Positions 34,539 to 42,784 of a stretch of 64,000 bases of DNA are shown here, in pieces. The notes under the pieces are model-generated. The model had not been told where the DNA came from, did not search any database, and saw only the letters and a program-made list of their open reading frames with translations. The stretch comes from Nonomuraea spiralis (GTDB lineage Bacteria; Actinomycetota; Actinomycetes; Streptosporangiales; Streptosporangiaceae): the NCBI RefSeq assembly GCF_014648435.1, contig NZ_BMRC01000009.1, positions 124,001 through 188,000 of the forward strand, read 5' to 3'. The translations under genes were made by a program, and so were the position numbers. Numbering within the stretch: position 1 is the first letter of the stretch; each line of letters begins with the position of its first letter.

Positions 34539-35097
34539 GCGGGACGCAGTGGACGAGAAGACGGCTGAGCGGGGCCGCCTCGACGACCAGGCCGTGGCCC
34601 GGCTGCTGGAACGGCTGGAGGAGACCCTCGGTCGGCTGGAGGGCATGCCCGGCCCGTCGGCGGAGGCGGCGCTCGACGCCGTCGCCATCCTGGCCGAGGT
34701 GTACGGCGAGGCCCTGTCCCGGGTCATGGACCGGGCCCCGGCGGGCACCGCCGTCGCCGCCGCGCTCGCCGACGACGAGCTGCTCGGCCACCTGCTGGTC
34801 CTGCACGACATCCACCCGGAACCGCTCCGGCGGCGGGTCGAGCGCGCGCTCGACGGGCTCGCCTCGGTCCTGCGCACCCACGGCGTCGAGGCGCGGCTGG
34901 CCGAGGTGACGGCCGACGTCGCGCGGGTGCGGCTGACGGGCGGCTGCTCGTCGGGCTCGGAGCCGGTACGGCAGGCGGTCGAGCAGGCGGTGCGCGCGGT
35001 CGCGCCGGAGCTGGGCACGGTCGAGGTGAGCCGGGCGGCGCCGGCCGCCTTCGTCCCCGCCGAGGCCCTGCTCACCCGGCCAGGCGGCCCGGTGTGA
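34531..35097 (+). CDS. NifU-like protein of hydrogenase cluster with a single motif cysteine
   Basis: A 188-residue protein: an N-terminal helical part of about 110 residues, then a NifU C-terminal-like domain (VTADVARVRLTGGCSSGSEP). NifU/Nfu proteins normally carry CxxC to hold an iron-sulfur cluster, but here the second cysteine is replaced, leaving GGCSSGS. A scaffold or carrier for hydrogenase Fe-S clusters is suggested by context, but it may need to dimerise to bind one. Confidence 0.8.
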   Translation: MAERDAVDEKTAERGRLDDQAVARLLERLEETLGRLEGMPGPSAEAALDAVAILAEVYGEALSRVMDRAPAGTAVAAALADDELLGHLLVLHDIHPEPLRRRVERALDGLASVLRTHGVEARLAEVTADVARVRLTGGCSSGSEPVRQAVEQAVRAVAPELGTVEVSRAAPAAFVPAEALLTRPGGPV

Positions 35098-35687
35098 GCA
35101 CGACCGCGTACGGCCGCCTGCTCAGGCGTACGGCGGGCCGCCGGGAGGACGGCGAGCGCTGCGAACTGTGCGAGGCGCCCGTCCAGGGCGAGCACGCGCA
35201 CGTCGTGGACGCGCGCTCGGCGGAGGTGATGTGCGCGTGCCGGGCGTGCGCGCTGCTGTTCACGCCGGAGAGCGACGGCCACTTCCTCCAGGTGCCCGAC
35301 CGGCGGCAGCGGCTCACCGGGCTGCGGCCGGCCGACCTCGGCGTGCCCGTGAGCCTGGCGTTCTTCGTCACCAGGCCGGACGGCTCGGCCACCGCCCACT
35401 ACCCGAGCCCGCTGGGCGCCACCCGCTGGGAGCTGGACGTCCCGGCCTGGCAGGCCATCGCCGGCCGCGCCGGGCCGCTGCGGACGATGCGGCCCATGGT
35501 GGAGGCGCTGCTGGTCAACGGCGTACGGGGGGCCACTGAGTGCTGGGTGGTGCCCATCGACGACTGCTATCGCCTGGTGGCCCTGGTACGACGTGAATGG
35601 AGCGGTCTGTCCGGCGGCGATCAGGTATGGGCAAAGATCGAGCAGTATTTCGCCCAGCTCGACGACACTCGGAGCCGGCCGGGGTAG
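35094..35687 (+). CDS. DUF5947 hydrogenase-cluster protein
   Basis: A 197-residue protein starting at a GTG in a GTGA overlap. A zinc-ribbon-like set of cysteines (CELCEAP and CACRAC) lies near the N-terminus, followed by a soluble domain ending in WAKIEQYFAQL. It matches the DUF5947 family as I remember it from actinobacterial hydrogenase loci. A rubredoxin-like or structural metal role is plausible; function is unknown. Confidence 0.75.
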   Translation: MSTTAYGRLLRRTAGRREDGERCELCEAPVQGEHAHVVDARSAEVMCACRACALLFTPESDGHFLQVPDRRQRLTGLRPADLGVPVSLAFFVTRPDGSATAHYPSPLGATRWELDVPAWQAIAGRAGPLRTMRPMVEALLVNGVRGATECWVVPIDDCYRLVALVRREWSGLSGGDQVWAKIEQYFAQLDDTRSRPG

Positions 35688-35697
35688 GACCCGCCAC

Positions 35698-35907
35698 ATG
35701 GCACACATCAAGGTGGGCAAGCCCGACGTCGCGCCGGACACGTCCGCGCACGTCAAGGGCGTCAGACAGGGCAACGACCCCGGAGCGCGCAGGCGCCGGC
35801 CGGGACACCACCGGGACGGCACCGCCGACGCCCGGCGCTCGACCGGGATCAGCCCCAAGAAGCACAACCCGATCCTGCCGGTCATGCCCAACCTCCCACC
35901 CGGCTGA
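35698..35907 (+). CDS. Small basic hydrogenase-cluster protein, unknown
   Basis: A 69-residue protein starting 10 nt after the DUF5947 stop. It is rich in Arg, His, Pro and Lys (GARRRRPGHH; GISPKKHNPILP), has no cysteines and looks largely disordered. Position inside the operon and the following small gene argue that it is real, though the ribosome site is weak. No function can be assigned. Confidence 0.6.
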   Translation: MAHIKVGKPDVAPDTSAHVKGVRQGNDPGARRRRPGHHRDGTADARRSTGISPKKHNPILPVMPNLPPG

Positions 35908-35922
35908 GAAGGGGAAGACGAC

Positions 35923-36036
35923 ATGCGGCGACCCGTCGTGACACTGCTGGCCGGGCTGGCCGGCGTGGTGCTCCTGAAGATGTTCTGGGAGGAGCTCCCA
36001 TCACTGAAGCGCTACCTCAAGATCAGAAAGATGTGA
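35923..36036 (+). CDS. 37-residue single-helix membrane peptide in hydrogenase operon
   Basis: A gene too short for standard calling, preceded by GAAGGGGAAG. It encodes MRRPVVTLLAGLAGVVLLK, a membrane helix, then a basic amphipathic tail (ELPSLKRYLKIRKM). It may anchor or tether the otherwise soluble hydrogenase to the membrane. It resembles small proteins I recall as DUF6893 in Streptomyces hydrogenase loci, but the family match is from memory. Confidence 0.7.
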   Translation: MRRPVVTLLAGLAGVVLLKMFWEELPSLKRYLKIRKM

Positions 36037-36046
36037 CCCCGAGCCG

Positions 36047-36316
36047 ATGTGCCTAGGTATCCCTGGAGAGATCGTCGAACTCCTGCCGGACCGGTCCGAC
36101 CTGGCCACCGTCGAGGTCGCCGGCGTCCGGCGCGCGATCAGCGTCGGACTGCTCGACGGCCCGGTCCGGCCCGGTGACTGGGTCCTCGTCCACGTGGGCT
36201 TCGCGATGTCGCGGATCGACGAGGCAGAGGCCGCGGCCACGCTCGCGCTGCTGAACGGGCTCGGCCCCGCCTACACCGACGAGCTGCAGGCGCTCGCCGA
36301 ATCCGACATCACGTGA
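36047..36316 (+). CDS. hypC: Hydrogenase assembly chaperone HypC
   Basis: An 89-residue HypC with the invariant MCLGIPG start whose Cys2 carries the Fe(CN)2CO unit between HypD and the large subunit. A five-strand barrel and C-terminal helix (RIDEAEAAATLALL) complete the fold. It starts 10 nt after the small membrane peptide and overlaps HypD by 4 nt. Confidence 0.94.
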   Translation: MCLGIPGEIVELLPDRSDLATVEVAGVRRAISVGLLDGPVRPGDWVLVHVGFAMSRIDEAEAAATLALLNGLGPAYTDELQALAESDIT

Positions 36317-37455
36317 AAGGCGCCGGCATGCGCTTCGTCGACGAGTACCGCGACGCACAGAAGGCACAGGCCCTGGCCCGGCGCATCGAGGAGCTGTGCG
36401 AGCCCGGCCGCCGCTACACCTTCATGGAGGTGTGCGGCGGCCACACGCACACGATCTACAAGCACGGCGTCGAGGACTACCTGCCGCCGAACGTGAACCT
36501 CGTGCACGGCCCCGGCTGCCCGGTCTGCGTGATCCCCATGGGACGGATCGACGACGCGATCGCGATCGCCCGCGAACCGGACGTGATCATGACCTCGTTC
36601 GGCGACATGATGCGGGTCCCCGGCGGCGACGGCTCCTTCCTGGACGCCAAGGCCGCCGGCGCGGACATCCGCATGGTGTACTCCCCGCTGGACGCCCTGA
36701 AGATCGCCCGCCAGAACCCCGGCCGCAGAGTCGTCTTCATGGCGATCGGCTTCGAGACGACCGCGCCGTCCACGGCGATGACCGTCCTGCGCGCCGCGGC
36801 CGAGGAACTCGGCAACTTCTCCGTCTTCTGCAACCACGTGATGATCATCCCGGCGATCAAGGCGATCCTGGACTCGCCGGACCTCCGGCTGGACGGCTTC
36901 ATCGGCCCCGGCCACGTCTCCACCGTCATCGGCTGCCGGCCCTACGGGTTCATCGCCGAGGAGCACGGCAAGCCGCTGGTCTGCTGCGGGTTCGAGCCGC
37001 TGGACGTGCTGCAGTCGATCCTCATGCTGCTGCGCCAGCTCGCCGAGGGGCGGGCGGAGGTGGAGAACCAATACACGCGGGTGGTGCCGTGGGAGGGCAA
37101 CGGCCGGGCGCTGGAGGCCATCGGCCGGGTGATGGAACTGCGCCCGTACTTCGAGTGGCGCGGGCTCGGCTTCATCTCCCACTCCGCGCTGCGCCTGCGC
37201 GACGAGTACGCGGCCCACGACGCCGAGCGGATCTTCCAGGTGCCGGGCGTACGGGTGGCCGACCCGAAGGCGTGCCAGTGCGGTGAGGTGCTGAAGGGCG
37301 TGCTCAAGCCGTGGGAGTGCAAGGTCTTCGGGACCGCGTGCACGCCGGAGACGCCGATCGGCACGTGCATGGTGTCCTCCGAGGGCGCCTGCGCCGCGTA
37401 CTACAACTTCGGCCGCTTCACCCGCGGGCGGGCCAAGGAGACGACCACGGCATGA
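36313..37455 (+). CDS. hypD: Hydrogenase cofactor assembly protein HypD
   Basis: A 380-residue HypD. Conserved motifs are FMEVCGGHTHT, GPGCPVCVIP, the GFETTAP segment and the C-terminal [4Fe-4S] cysteines in KACQCGEVL and later SEGACAAYY. Together with HypC it builds the iron-dicyanide-carbonyl group. The listed start is GTG at the overlap; an ATG five codons later (MRFVDEYRD) is an equally good start. Confidence 0.94.
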   Translation: MKGAGMRFVDEYRDAQKAQALARRIEELCEPGRRYTFMEVCGGHTHTIYKHGVEDYLPPNVNLVHGPGCPVCVIPMGRIDDAIAIAREPDVIMTSFGDMMRVPGGDGSFLDAKAAGADIRMVYSPLDALKIARQNPGRRVVFMAIGFETTAPSTAMTVLRAAAEELGNFSVFCNHVMIIPAIKAILDSPDLRLDGFIGPGHVSTVIGCRPYGFIAEEHGKPLVCCGFEPLDVLQSILMLLRQLAEGRAEVENQYTRVVPWEGNGRALEAIGRVMELRPYFEWRGLGFISHSALRLRDEYAAHDAERIFQVPGVRVADPKACQCGEVLKGVLKPWECKVFGTACTPETPIGTCMVSSEGACAAYYNFGRFTRGRAKETTTA

Positions 37456-38591
37456 CCACCGAACGTACCGCGGGATGGGCCGAGCAGGCCGTCCGCGAAG
37501 CCGGGCAGCCGGCCGGACCGGCCTCCCGCGAGGAGGAGGTGCTGCTGCGCATCGAGCGGGCCCGCGGGCGCAAGGCGCGGGTCAGGGAGGAACGCGTCAC
37601 GCTGGCCCACGGCGCGGGCGGGAGCGCCTCGCACACGCTGGTCGAGGCGGTGTTCGTCGAGGCGTTCCGCAACCCGATCCTGGAGCCGCTCGGCGACGGC
37701 GCCGTGCTCACCGTCAGCGGCTCGCGGCTGGCCTTCAGCACCGACTCCTTCGTGGTGTTCCCACTGTTCTTCCCCGGTGGCGACATCGGGGACCTCGCCG
37801 TCAACGGCACGGTCAACGACCTGGCCGTGTGCGGGGCCCGGCCGCTGTACCTGTCGGCCGGTTTCATCCTGGAGGAGGGATTCCCCATCGCCGACCTGCG
37901 GCGGATCGCCGCCTCGATGGCCGCCGCGGCGGAACGGGCCGGGGTCCGGGTGGTCACGGGGGACACCAAGGTCGTCGAACGCGGCAAGGCCGACGGCTGC
38001 TACGTCACCACCGCCGGCGTGGGCGTCCTGGAACGGGAGACCGAGCTGAGGCCGTCGGCGATCCGGCCGGGCGACGCGGTCATCGTCTCCGGGCCCATCG
38101 GCGAGCACGGCGTCACCATCATGATCGCCCGCGGCGAGCTGGACATCCAGGCCGACCTGGCCTCCGACACCGCGCCGCTGAACGAGGTCGTCGCCGCGCT
38201 GCTCGACGCCGTCCCCGGCGTGCGGGTGCTGCGGGACGCCACCCGCGGCGGGGTGGCCACCGTGCTCAACGAGCTCGCCCGGTCCGCGCGGCTCGGCATC
38301 GTGCTGGAGGAACGGGCGGTGCCGGTGCGCCCGGTGGTGAACGGCGCCTGCGAACTGCTCGGCATCGACCCCTTGTACGTCGCCTGCGAGGGCCGGTTCG
38401 TCGCCGTGGTCGACGGCGAGCAGGCCGGCAGGGCGCTGGACGCGCTGCGCGCGCACCCCCTCGGCGCGGACGCCGCCGTCGTCGGCCGGGTACGCGCAGA
38501 ACCGCCCGGCCTCGTGCTGCTCGACACCGCGTTCGGTGGCACCCGGATCGTCGACATGCTCGTCGGCGACCCGCTGCCGCGCATCTGCTGA
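37452..38591 (+). CDS. hypE: Carbamoyl dehydratase HypE
   Basis: A 379-residue HypE that dehydrates the thiocarbamate on its C-terminal cysteine to make the cyanide ligand. The invariant C-terminus PRIC is present, as are LAHGAGGSASHTLVE and NGTVNDLAVCGA. The first 45 residues form an unusual charged N-terminal extension. The ATG overlaps HypD (ATGA). It converges on HypF with only 7 nt between stop codons. Confidence 0.94.
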   Translation: MTTERTAGWAEQAVREAGQPAGPASREEEVLLRIERARGRKARVREERVTLAHGAGGSASHTLVEAVFVEAFRNPILEPLGDGAVLTVSGSRLAFSTDSFVVFPLFFPGGDIGDLAVNGTVNDLAVCGARPLYLSAGFILEEGFPIADLRRIAASMAAAAERAGVRVVTGDTKVVERGKADGCYVTTAGVGVLERETELRPSAIRPGDAVIVSGPIGEHGVTIMIARGELDIQADLASDTAPLNEVVAALLDAVPGVRVLRDATRGGVATVLNELARSARLGIVLEERAVPVRPVVNGACELLGIDPLYVACEGRFVAVVDGEQAGRALDALRAHPLGADAAVVGRVRAEPPGLVLLDTAFGGTRIVDMLVGDPLPRIC

Positions 38592-38598
38592 GACGCGC

Positions 38599-40887
38599 TC
38601 ACCCGTCCGCGTCGAGGGCGGCGGCGACCGCGGCCTGTCCCAGGCTGAGGCCGCCGTCGTTGGGCGGGACCCGGGAGTGGACGAGCACCCGCAGGCCCGC
38701 CGCCTCCAGGCCCGACACCACCCGCTCCAGCAGGACGACGTTCTGGAAGACGCCGCCGGACAGCGCCGCGTCCCGCAGCCCGGTCCGCTCGCGCACCGCC
38801 AGCACCGCCCGTACCAGCACCCGGGCGAGCCCGTTGTGGAAGCGCGCGGAGACCAGCGGCCCGGCGGCGCCCGCGAGCAGGTCCTCCACCGCCCCGCGGA
38901 CCAGGTCGGCGCCGGAGAGCACCAGCTCCCGCCCGGACGTCAGCGCCGCCGGATAACCGCCCCGCTCGTCCGGGTCGGCCAGTTGCTCCAGCTCGATCGC
39001 GGCCTGGCCCTCGAAGGAGACGCGGTCACGCAGCCCGGCGATCGCGGCCACCGCGTCGAACAGCCGGCCCGCGCTCGACGTGAGCGGCGCGTTCGTACCG
39101 GTCCGGGCCAGTGCCGCCACGGCCGCCCAGCGTTCCCGATGCCGCCGGACGAAGGGCAGGTCCGGGGGCGCGTCGCCGTAGATCGCGTCGAGGTAGGCCA
39201 CGCCCATGCGCCACGGCTGCCGTACGGCCGCCGCCCCGCCGGGCATGGGCAGCGCCTCCAGGTGGCCCGCCCGCTCGAAGCCCCGCAGGCCGGCGACCAG
39301 CAGTTCGCCGCCCCAGAGTGTGCCGTCGTCGCCCAGGCCGAGCCCGTCCAGGGCGACGCCGATCACCGGGCCCTCCTCGCCGTTGTCGGCCAGGCAGGAG
39401 GCGATGTGGGCGTGGTGGTGCTGCACGCCGACGAGATCGACGTCGTCGAGGCCGAACGCGTACTTGGTGGACAGGTACTCCGGGTGCGGATCGTGGGCGA
39501 CGAGCCGGGGCCGGACGCCGAACAGCCGGCTCAGATGGCCGATCCCCTCCGTGTACGACCGCAGCGTCTCGTAGCCCTCCAGGTCGCCGATGTGCTGCGA
39601 CAGGATCGCGTGCCGGCCCTTGACCAGGCAGAAAGTGTTCTTCAGCTCGCCGCCGCAGGCGAGCACGTGCCGGGCCGGCGGCCGTCGCAGGAGCAGGGGA
39701 ACGGGCACGTAACCGCGCGAACGGCGGACGGGCAGCTCCCGGCCGCGGAACACGCGCACCACCGAGTCGTCGGCGCGGACGTGGATGGGCCGGTCGTGGG
39801 TGAGGAAACCGTCGGCGAGGCCGGACAGCCGTTCCAGGGCGTCCTCGTCCCGGTGCGCGATCGGCTCGTCCGACCGGTTCCCGCTGGTCAGGACGGCGGG
39901 AACGCCCAGCCGTACGGCGAGGAGGAGGTGCAGCGGCGTCGGCGGCAGCAACACGCCCAGCTCGCGGTTGCCCGGCGCCACTGAGGCCGCCACCGGGCCC
40001 CCGGGACGCCGCGGCAGCAGGACGACGGGCCGCCGCGGCCCGGCCAGCACGTCCTCCGCGCCCGGAGTGAGCAGGACCAGCTCGCGGGCCGCGGCCAGGT
40101 CGGCGGCGAGCACCGCGAACGGCTTGCCCTCCCGGTGCTTGCGGGCACGCAGGGTGCTCACCGCCCGTTCGTCGCCGGCCACGGCCGCGAGGTGGAACCC
40201 GCCCACGCCCTTGACCGCCAGGATCCCGCCCTGCGCCAGCCAGAGCGCCGCCGTCCCGACCGGGTCGCCCGGCGCGGGGCGGCCGTCGGCGCCGAGCAGC
40301 CGCAGCGACGGCCCGCACGCGGGGCAGCACACCGGTTGCGCGTGGAAACGCCGGTCGGCCGGGTCGAGGTACTCCCGCGAGCAGCGCGGGCACATGCCGA
40401 ACCCGGCCATCGTGGTGTTGCGCCGGTCGTAGGGCAGGTCCGTGATAATGGTGAACCTCGGCCCGCAGGCCGTGCAGTTGGTGAACGCGTAGCCGTGCCG
40501 GCGTGCCGCCGGGTCGATCGTCTCGGCCGCGCAGGACTCGCACGGCGGCGTGTCGGGCGGCACGAACACCTGGCGGACGCCCTCACCCCGGCTGGCCACG
40601 ATCCGGAACCCGGTCCCCGCGACTACCTCCGTGACGACCTCCGTGTCCGTCACGGCGACGTGCTCGACCAGCGCCAGCGGCGGCGCCCGCCGTTCCAGGT
40701 CGGCGACGAAGGCCCGCAGCGCCGACGGCTCGCCCTGAGCCTCGATGAACACGCCCTCCGGATCGTTGCCCACGAACCCGGCCAGATCGTGCGTCCCGGC
40801 GAGCGTGCTGACGAACGGCCGGAATCCGACGCCCTGGACCAGGCCCTCGACCCGGACCCGGATCCGGCCGTGCCGCTCAGCCGTCAC
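38599..40887 (-). CDS. hypF: Carbamoyltransferase HypF
   Basis: A 762-residue HypF with all domains: acylphosphatase (VEGLVQGVGFRPF), two zinc fingers (CESC...CTAC and CPRC...CPAC, residues about 108-190), YrdC-like domain and Kae1-like C-domain (VQHHHAHIASCLADNG). It uses carbamoyl phosphate and ATP to load HypE. It is the last gene of the minus-strand accessory operon and overlaps the SIS gene upstream by 11 nt. Confidence 0.95.
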   Translation of the reverse strand: MTAERHGRIRVRVEGLVQGVGFRPFVSTLAGTHDLAGFVGNDPEGVFIEAQGEPSALRAFVADLERRAPPLALVEHVAVTDTEVVTEVVAGTGFRIVASRGEGVRQVFVPPDTPPCESCAAETIDPAARRHGYAFTNCTACGPRFTIITDLPYDRRNTTMAGFGMCPRCSREYLDPADRRFHAQPVCCPACGPSLRLLGADGRPAPGDPVGTAALWLAQGGILAVKGVGGFHLAAVAGDERAVSTLRARKHREGKPFAVLAADLAAARELVLLTPGAEDVLAGPRRPVVLLPRRPGGPVAASVAPGNRELGVLLPPTPLHLLLAVRLGVPAVLTSGNRSDEPIAHRDEDALERLSGLADGFLTHDRPIHVRADDSVVRVFRGRELPVRRSRGYVPVPLLLRRPPARHVLACGGELKNTFCLVKGRHAILSQHIGDLEGYETLRSYTEGIGHLSRLFGVRPRLVAHDPHPEYLSTKYAFGLDDVDLVGVQHHHAHIASCLADNGEEGPVIGVALDGLGLGDDGTLWGGELLVAGLRGFERAGHLEALPMPGGAAAVRQPWRMGVAYLDAIYGDAPPDLPFVRRHRERWAAVAALARTGTNAPLTSSAGRLFDAVAAIAGLRDRVSFEGQAAIELEQLADPDERGGYPAALTSGRELVLSGADLVRGAVEDLLAGAAGPLVSARFHNGLARVLVRAVLAVRERTGLRDAALSGGVFQNVVLLERVVSGLEAAGLRVLVHSRVPPNDGGLSLGQAAVAAALDADG

Positions 40888-41539
40888 CGGCCGGCGCCTC
40901 CTGCACCAGCTCCCACAACACGTGGCAGAGGGTGGTCTGCGCCTCCTGGATCCGGTGCACCGACGACGACGGCACGACGAACAGGTGGTCGGCGGCGTCG
41001 TCCGCCGCCATCCGTCCCCCGTCGCCGCCGGCCACGCCGACGGTCAGGGCACGGCGGCGCCGCGCCTCCCGCAGGGCGTTCAGCACGTTCGCCGAGCCGC
41101 CGCTCGTCGACAGGCCCACGACGACGTCCCCGGGCCGGGCGAACGCGGCGACCTGGCGGGCGAGGGCCAGGTCGTACCCGACGTCGTTGGACAGCGCGGT
41201 GACGACGGCCATGTCCGCCGACAGGCAGGTCGCGGGGTGGGCCCGGCCGCTCGCGGGATGGGCGAAGAGCTGGGCGAGCGCCTGCGCGTCCGTGGCGCTG
41301 CCGCCGTTTCCGAAGACGAACAGCCTGCCGCCGGACGCGAACGCCGCGGCCATCCGCGCCGCGCACCGCGAAAGGTCCTCGCCGTGCCGCGTGGCGACCT
41401 CCTCCCGCAGGGAGACGATCTCCCGCGCCTTGGCCACGCAGGACCGGCGCACCTCCTCCAGCAGGGCGTCCGGGTCGGTGGGCCGGACGTACAGGAACGG
41501 GTAGAGGGCCTCGACTCCGGCCCCTTCCGTGGTGCTCAT
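40877..41539 (-). CDS. SIS-domain protein (GmhA-like) with altered metal site
   Basis: A 220-residue sugar-isomerase-fold protein with FGNGGSATDAQ and LSTSGGSANVLNA. Compared with E. coli GmhA, His61 and Glu65 of the zinc site are replaced (AQALAQLF), while Gln172 and His180 equivalents remain (RIQEAQTTLCHVLWELV). The ATG at 41539 follows GGAGGAGG. It overlaps the HypC-like gene and HypF. Sitting in a hyp operon, it is probably an assembly or sugar-phosphate-linked factor, not a heptose isomerase. Function unknown. Confidence 0.8.
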   Translation of the reverse strand: MSTTEGAGVEALYPFLYVRPTDPDALLEEVRRSCVAKAREIVSLREEVATRHGEDLSRCAARMAAAFASGGRLFVFGNGGSATDAQALAQLFAHPASGRAHPATCLSADMAVVTALSNDVGYDLALARQVAAFARPGDVVVGLSTSGGSANVLNALREARRRRALTVGVAGGDGGRMAADDAADHLFVVPSSSVHRIQEAQTTLCHVLWELVQEAPAGDG

Positions 41540-41820
41540 CCGCATCCTCCTCCCACCACGATGGCCTCGCCGGCGTGCACCAGGACGACGTCGCCCGGCC
41601 CGGCGTCGACCAGGGCCACGCTGATCTCCTCCGGACCGGCGTCGCCCTCCGCGATCGCCATCCCGTCGGGGAGCAGCTCCACGACGCGCATGGGCAGGGC
41701 GAGGTCCGAGCACGTCACGCAGACCCGGTCCCGCGGATCGGTCGTCGGGCCGGTCGTCGGGTCGGCCGTCGGGTCGGCCGTCGGGTCGGTCGTCGGGTCG
41801 GTCGTCGGGTCGGTCGTCAT
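41536..41820 (-). CDS. Second HypC-like protein with DPTT repeats
   Basis: A 94-residue protein: residues 4-27 are six tetrapeptides (DPTT, DPTA or GPTT), then VCVTCSDLALPMRVVELLPD and a HypC-like barrel. It lacks MCLGIP at the N-terminus; the cysteines of CVTC may act instead. Similar HupF/HypC variants with CxTCSD occur in actinobacteria. It may serve as an alternative chaperone for Fe(CN)2CO transfer. ATGA overlaps join it to both SIS genes. Confidence 0.75.
   Translation of the reverse strand: MTTDPTTDPTTDPTADPTADPTTGPTTDPRDRVCVTCSDLALPMRVVELLPDGMAIAEGDAGPEEISVALVDAGPGDVVLVHAGEAIVVGGGCG
41740..41811 (-). repeat. Six 12-nt tandem repeats inside the HypC-like gene
   Basis: Six in-frame copies of a 12-mer (GACCCGACGACC and close variants) encode the DPTT-type tetrapeptides. 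Copy number could vary by slippage without a frameshift. Confidence 0.8.
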
Positions 41821-42401
41821 CGGGCCGCCTCCGGCTGGTCGAGAAAGACGTGCACCAGCTCCCACAGCAGGTGGTAGACCGTCATGTGGATCTCCCGCAC
41901 CACGAGCGGATCGCCGGACCGGGCGGCCAGGACGTGGTCCGCGACCGGCCCGCCCCCGCTTTCGTCCTCGGCTTCTCCGACCAGGGCGATCGTGAGCAGG
42001 CCGCGTTCGCGGGCCGCCTCCAGGCCGCGCGACACCGCCGCGCGGCGGCCGCCGGAGGAGAACCCGAGCGCGATGTCCTTCCCGGTGGCGAGCAACCGCA
42101 CCTGGGCCGCGTACACCTCCTCGAACCCGAGGCTTCCGGCGACGGCGGTCAGGTGCGCGGCGTCATGGGACAGGGAGAGGGCCGGCAGGGCCCTCTTCCC
42201 GACGACGACCGGATGGACGAACTCCACGGCCACGTGCTGCGCGTCCGCCGAGCCGCCGCCGTCGCCGAAGACGAGCAGCCGGCCGCCGTCCGCGAACCGC
42301 AGCGCCATGGCCCGGCAGACCAGGGCGATCCGGGCGGCCTCCTCCGCGAGAGCGCCGCCAGGGGCGACCCGCCGGTCGAACGCCGACGACACAGGTGTCA
42401 T
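41817..42401 (-). CDS. SIS-domain protein (GmhA-like), second paralogue
   Basis: A 194-residue SIS protein with FGDGGGSADAQHVAVEF. It keeps the GmhA His61, Glu65 and His180 equivalents (AQHVAVE; VYHLLWEL) but has Arg for Gln172 (VVREIHM) and loses the STSG phosphate loop serine pattern (FSSGGR). The ATG at 42401 follows AAGGAGACAGTGG. It is coupled to the PadR gene and the HypC-like gene by 4-nt overlaps. It may pair with the first SIS protein. Confidence 0.8.
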   Translation of the reverse strand: MTPVSSAFDRRVAPGGALAEEAARIALVCRAMALRFADGGRLLVFGDGGGSADAQHVAVEFVHPVVVGKRALPALSLSHDAAHLTAVAGSLGFEEVYAAQVRLLATGKDIALGFSSGGRRAAVSRGLEAARERGLLTIALVGEAEDESGGGPVADHVLAARSGDPLVVREIHMTVYHLLWELVHVFLDQPEAAR

Positions 42402-42784
42402 CCACTGTCTCCTTGCCACGAGACGACACGGGAACGGGACGGGCCCGCGTCCGGCGGCCGGGGCTCCTCCCACAGGGCCACGCAGGTGTCCAGGACACGC
42501 CCCAGGTGCCGCAGCCGGATCATGGACGCCTTCAGGTCGCTCAGGCCCGAGGCGGTGATCTCGTACTTGCGGCGCGGCGGGCCCGCCCGCGAGGTGATCC
42601 ACGAGGAGACCAGGAACTGGTCCCGTTCGAGGCCGCGCAGCAGCCGGTACACATGACCGGGCTCCACCGCGGCCACGCCCAGGTCCGCCAGCCGGTCGAT
42701 CAGGTCGTAGCCGTGGCCCGGCCGGTTCCAGATCAGGAGAAGCAGGATCGGGGAGAGCAACCCTCGCGTCTCGCCGCCCTCCAT
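42398..42784 (-). CDS. PadR family transcriptional regulator
   Basis: A 128-residue winged-helix protein typical of PadR (ILLLLIWNRPGHGYDLIDRL, then GPPRRKYEITASG). It is the first gene of the operon that ends in hypF, so it probably controls hydrogenase accessory genes. The ATG at 42784 follows GGGAGAG. The inducing signal is unknown. Confidence 0.87.
   Translation of the reverse strand: MEGGETRGLLSPILLLLIWNRPGHGYDLIDRLADLGVAAVEPGHVYRLLRGLERDQFLVSSWITSRAGPPRRKYEITASGLSDLKASMIRLRHLGRVLDTCVALWEEPRPPDAGPSRSRVVSWQGDSG

Noticed and set aside
30729..35924. A 1731-codon open frame on the minus strand across the hydrogenase genes
   Set aside because: It is antisense to well-supported genes, is low-complexity and arises from the GC-rich codon bias; no domain is recognisable.
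41740..41811. Tandem repeats as a CRISPR or regulatory array
   Set aside because: The 12-nt units have no spacers and are in frame within a coding gene.
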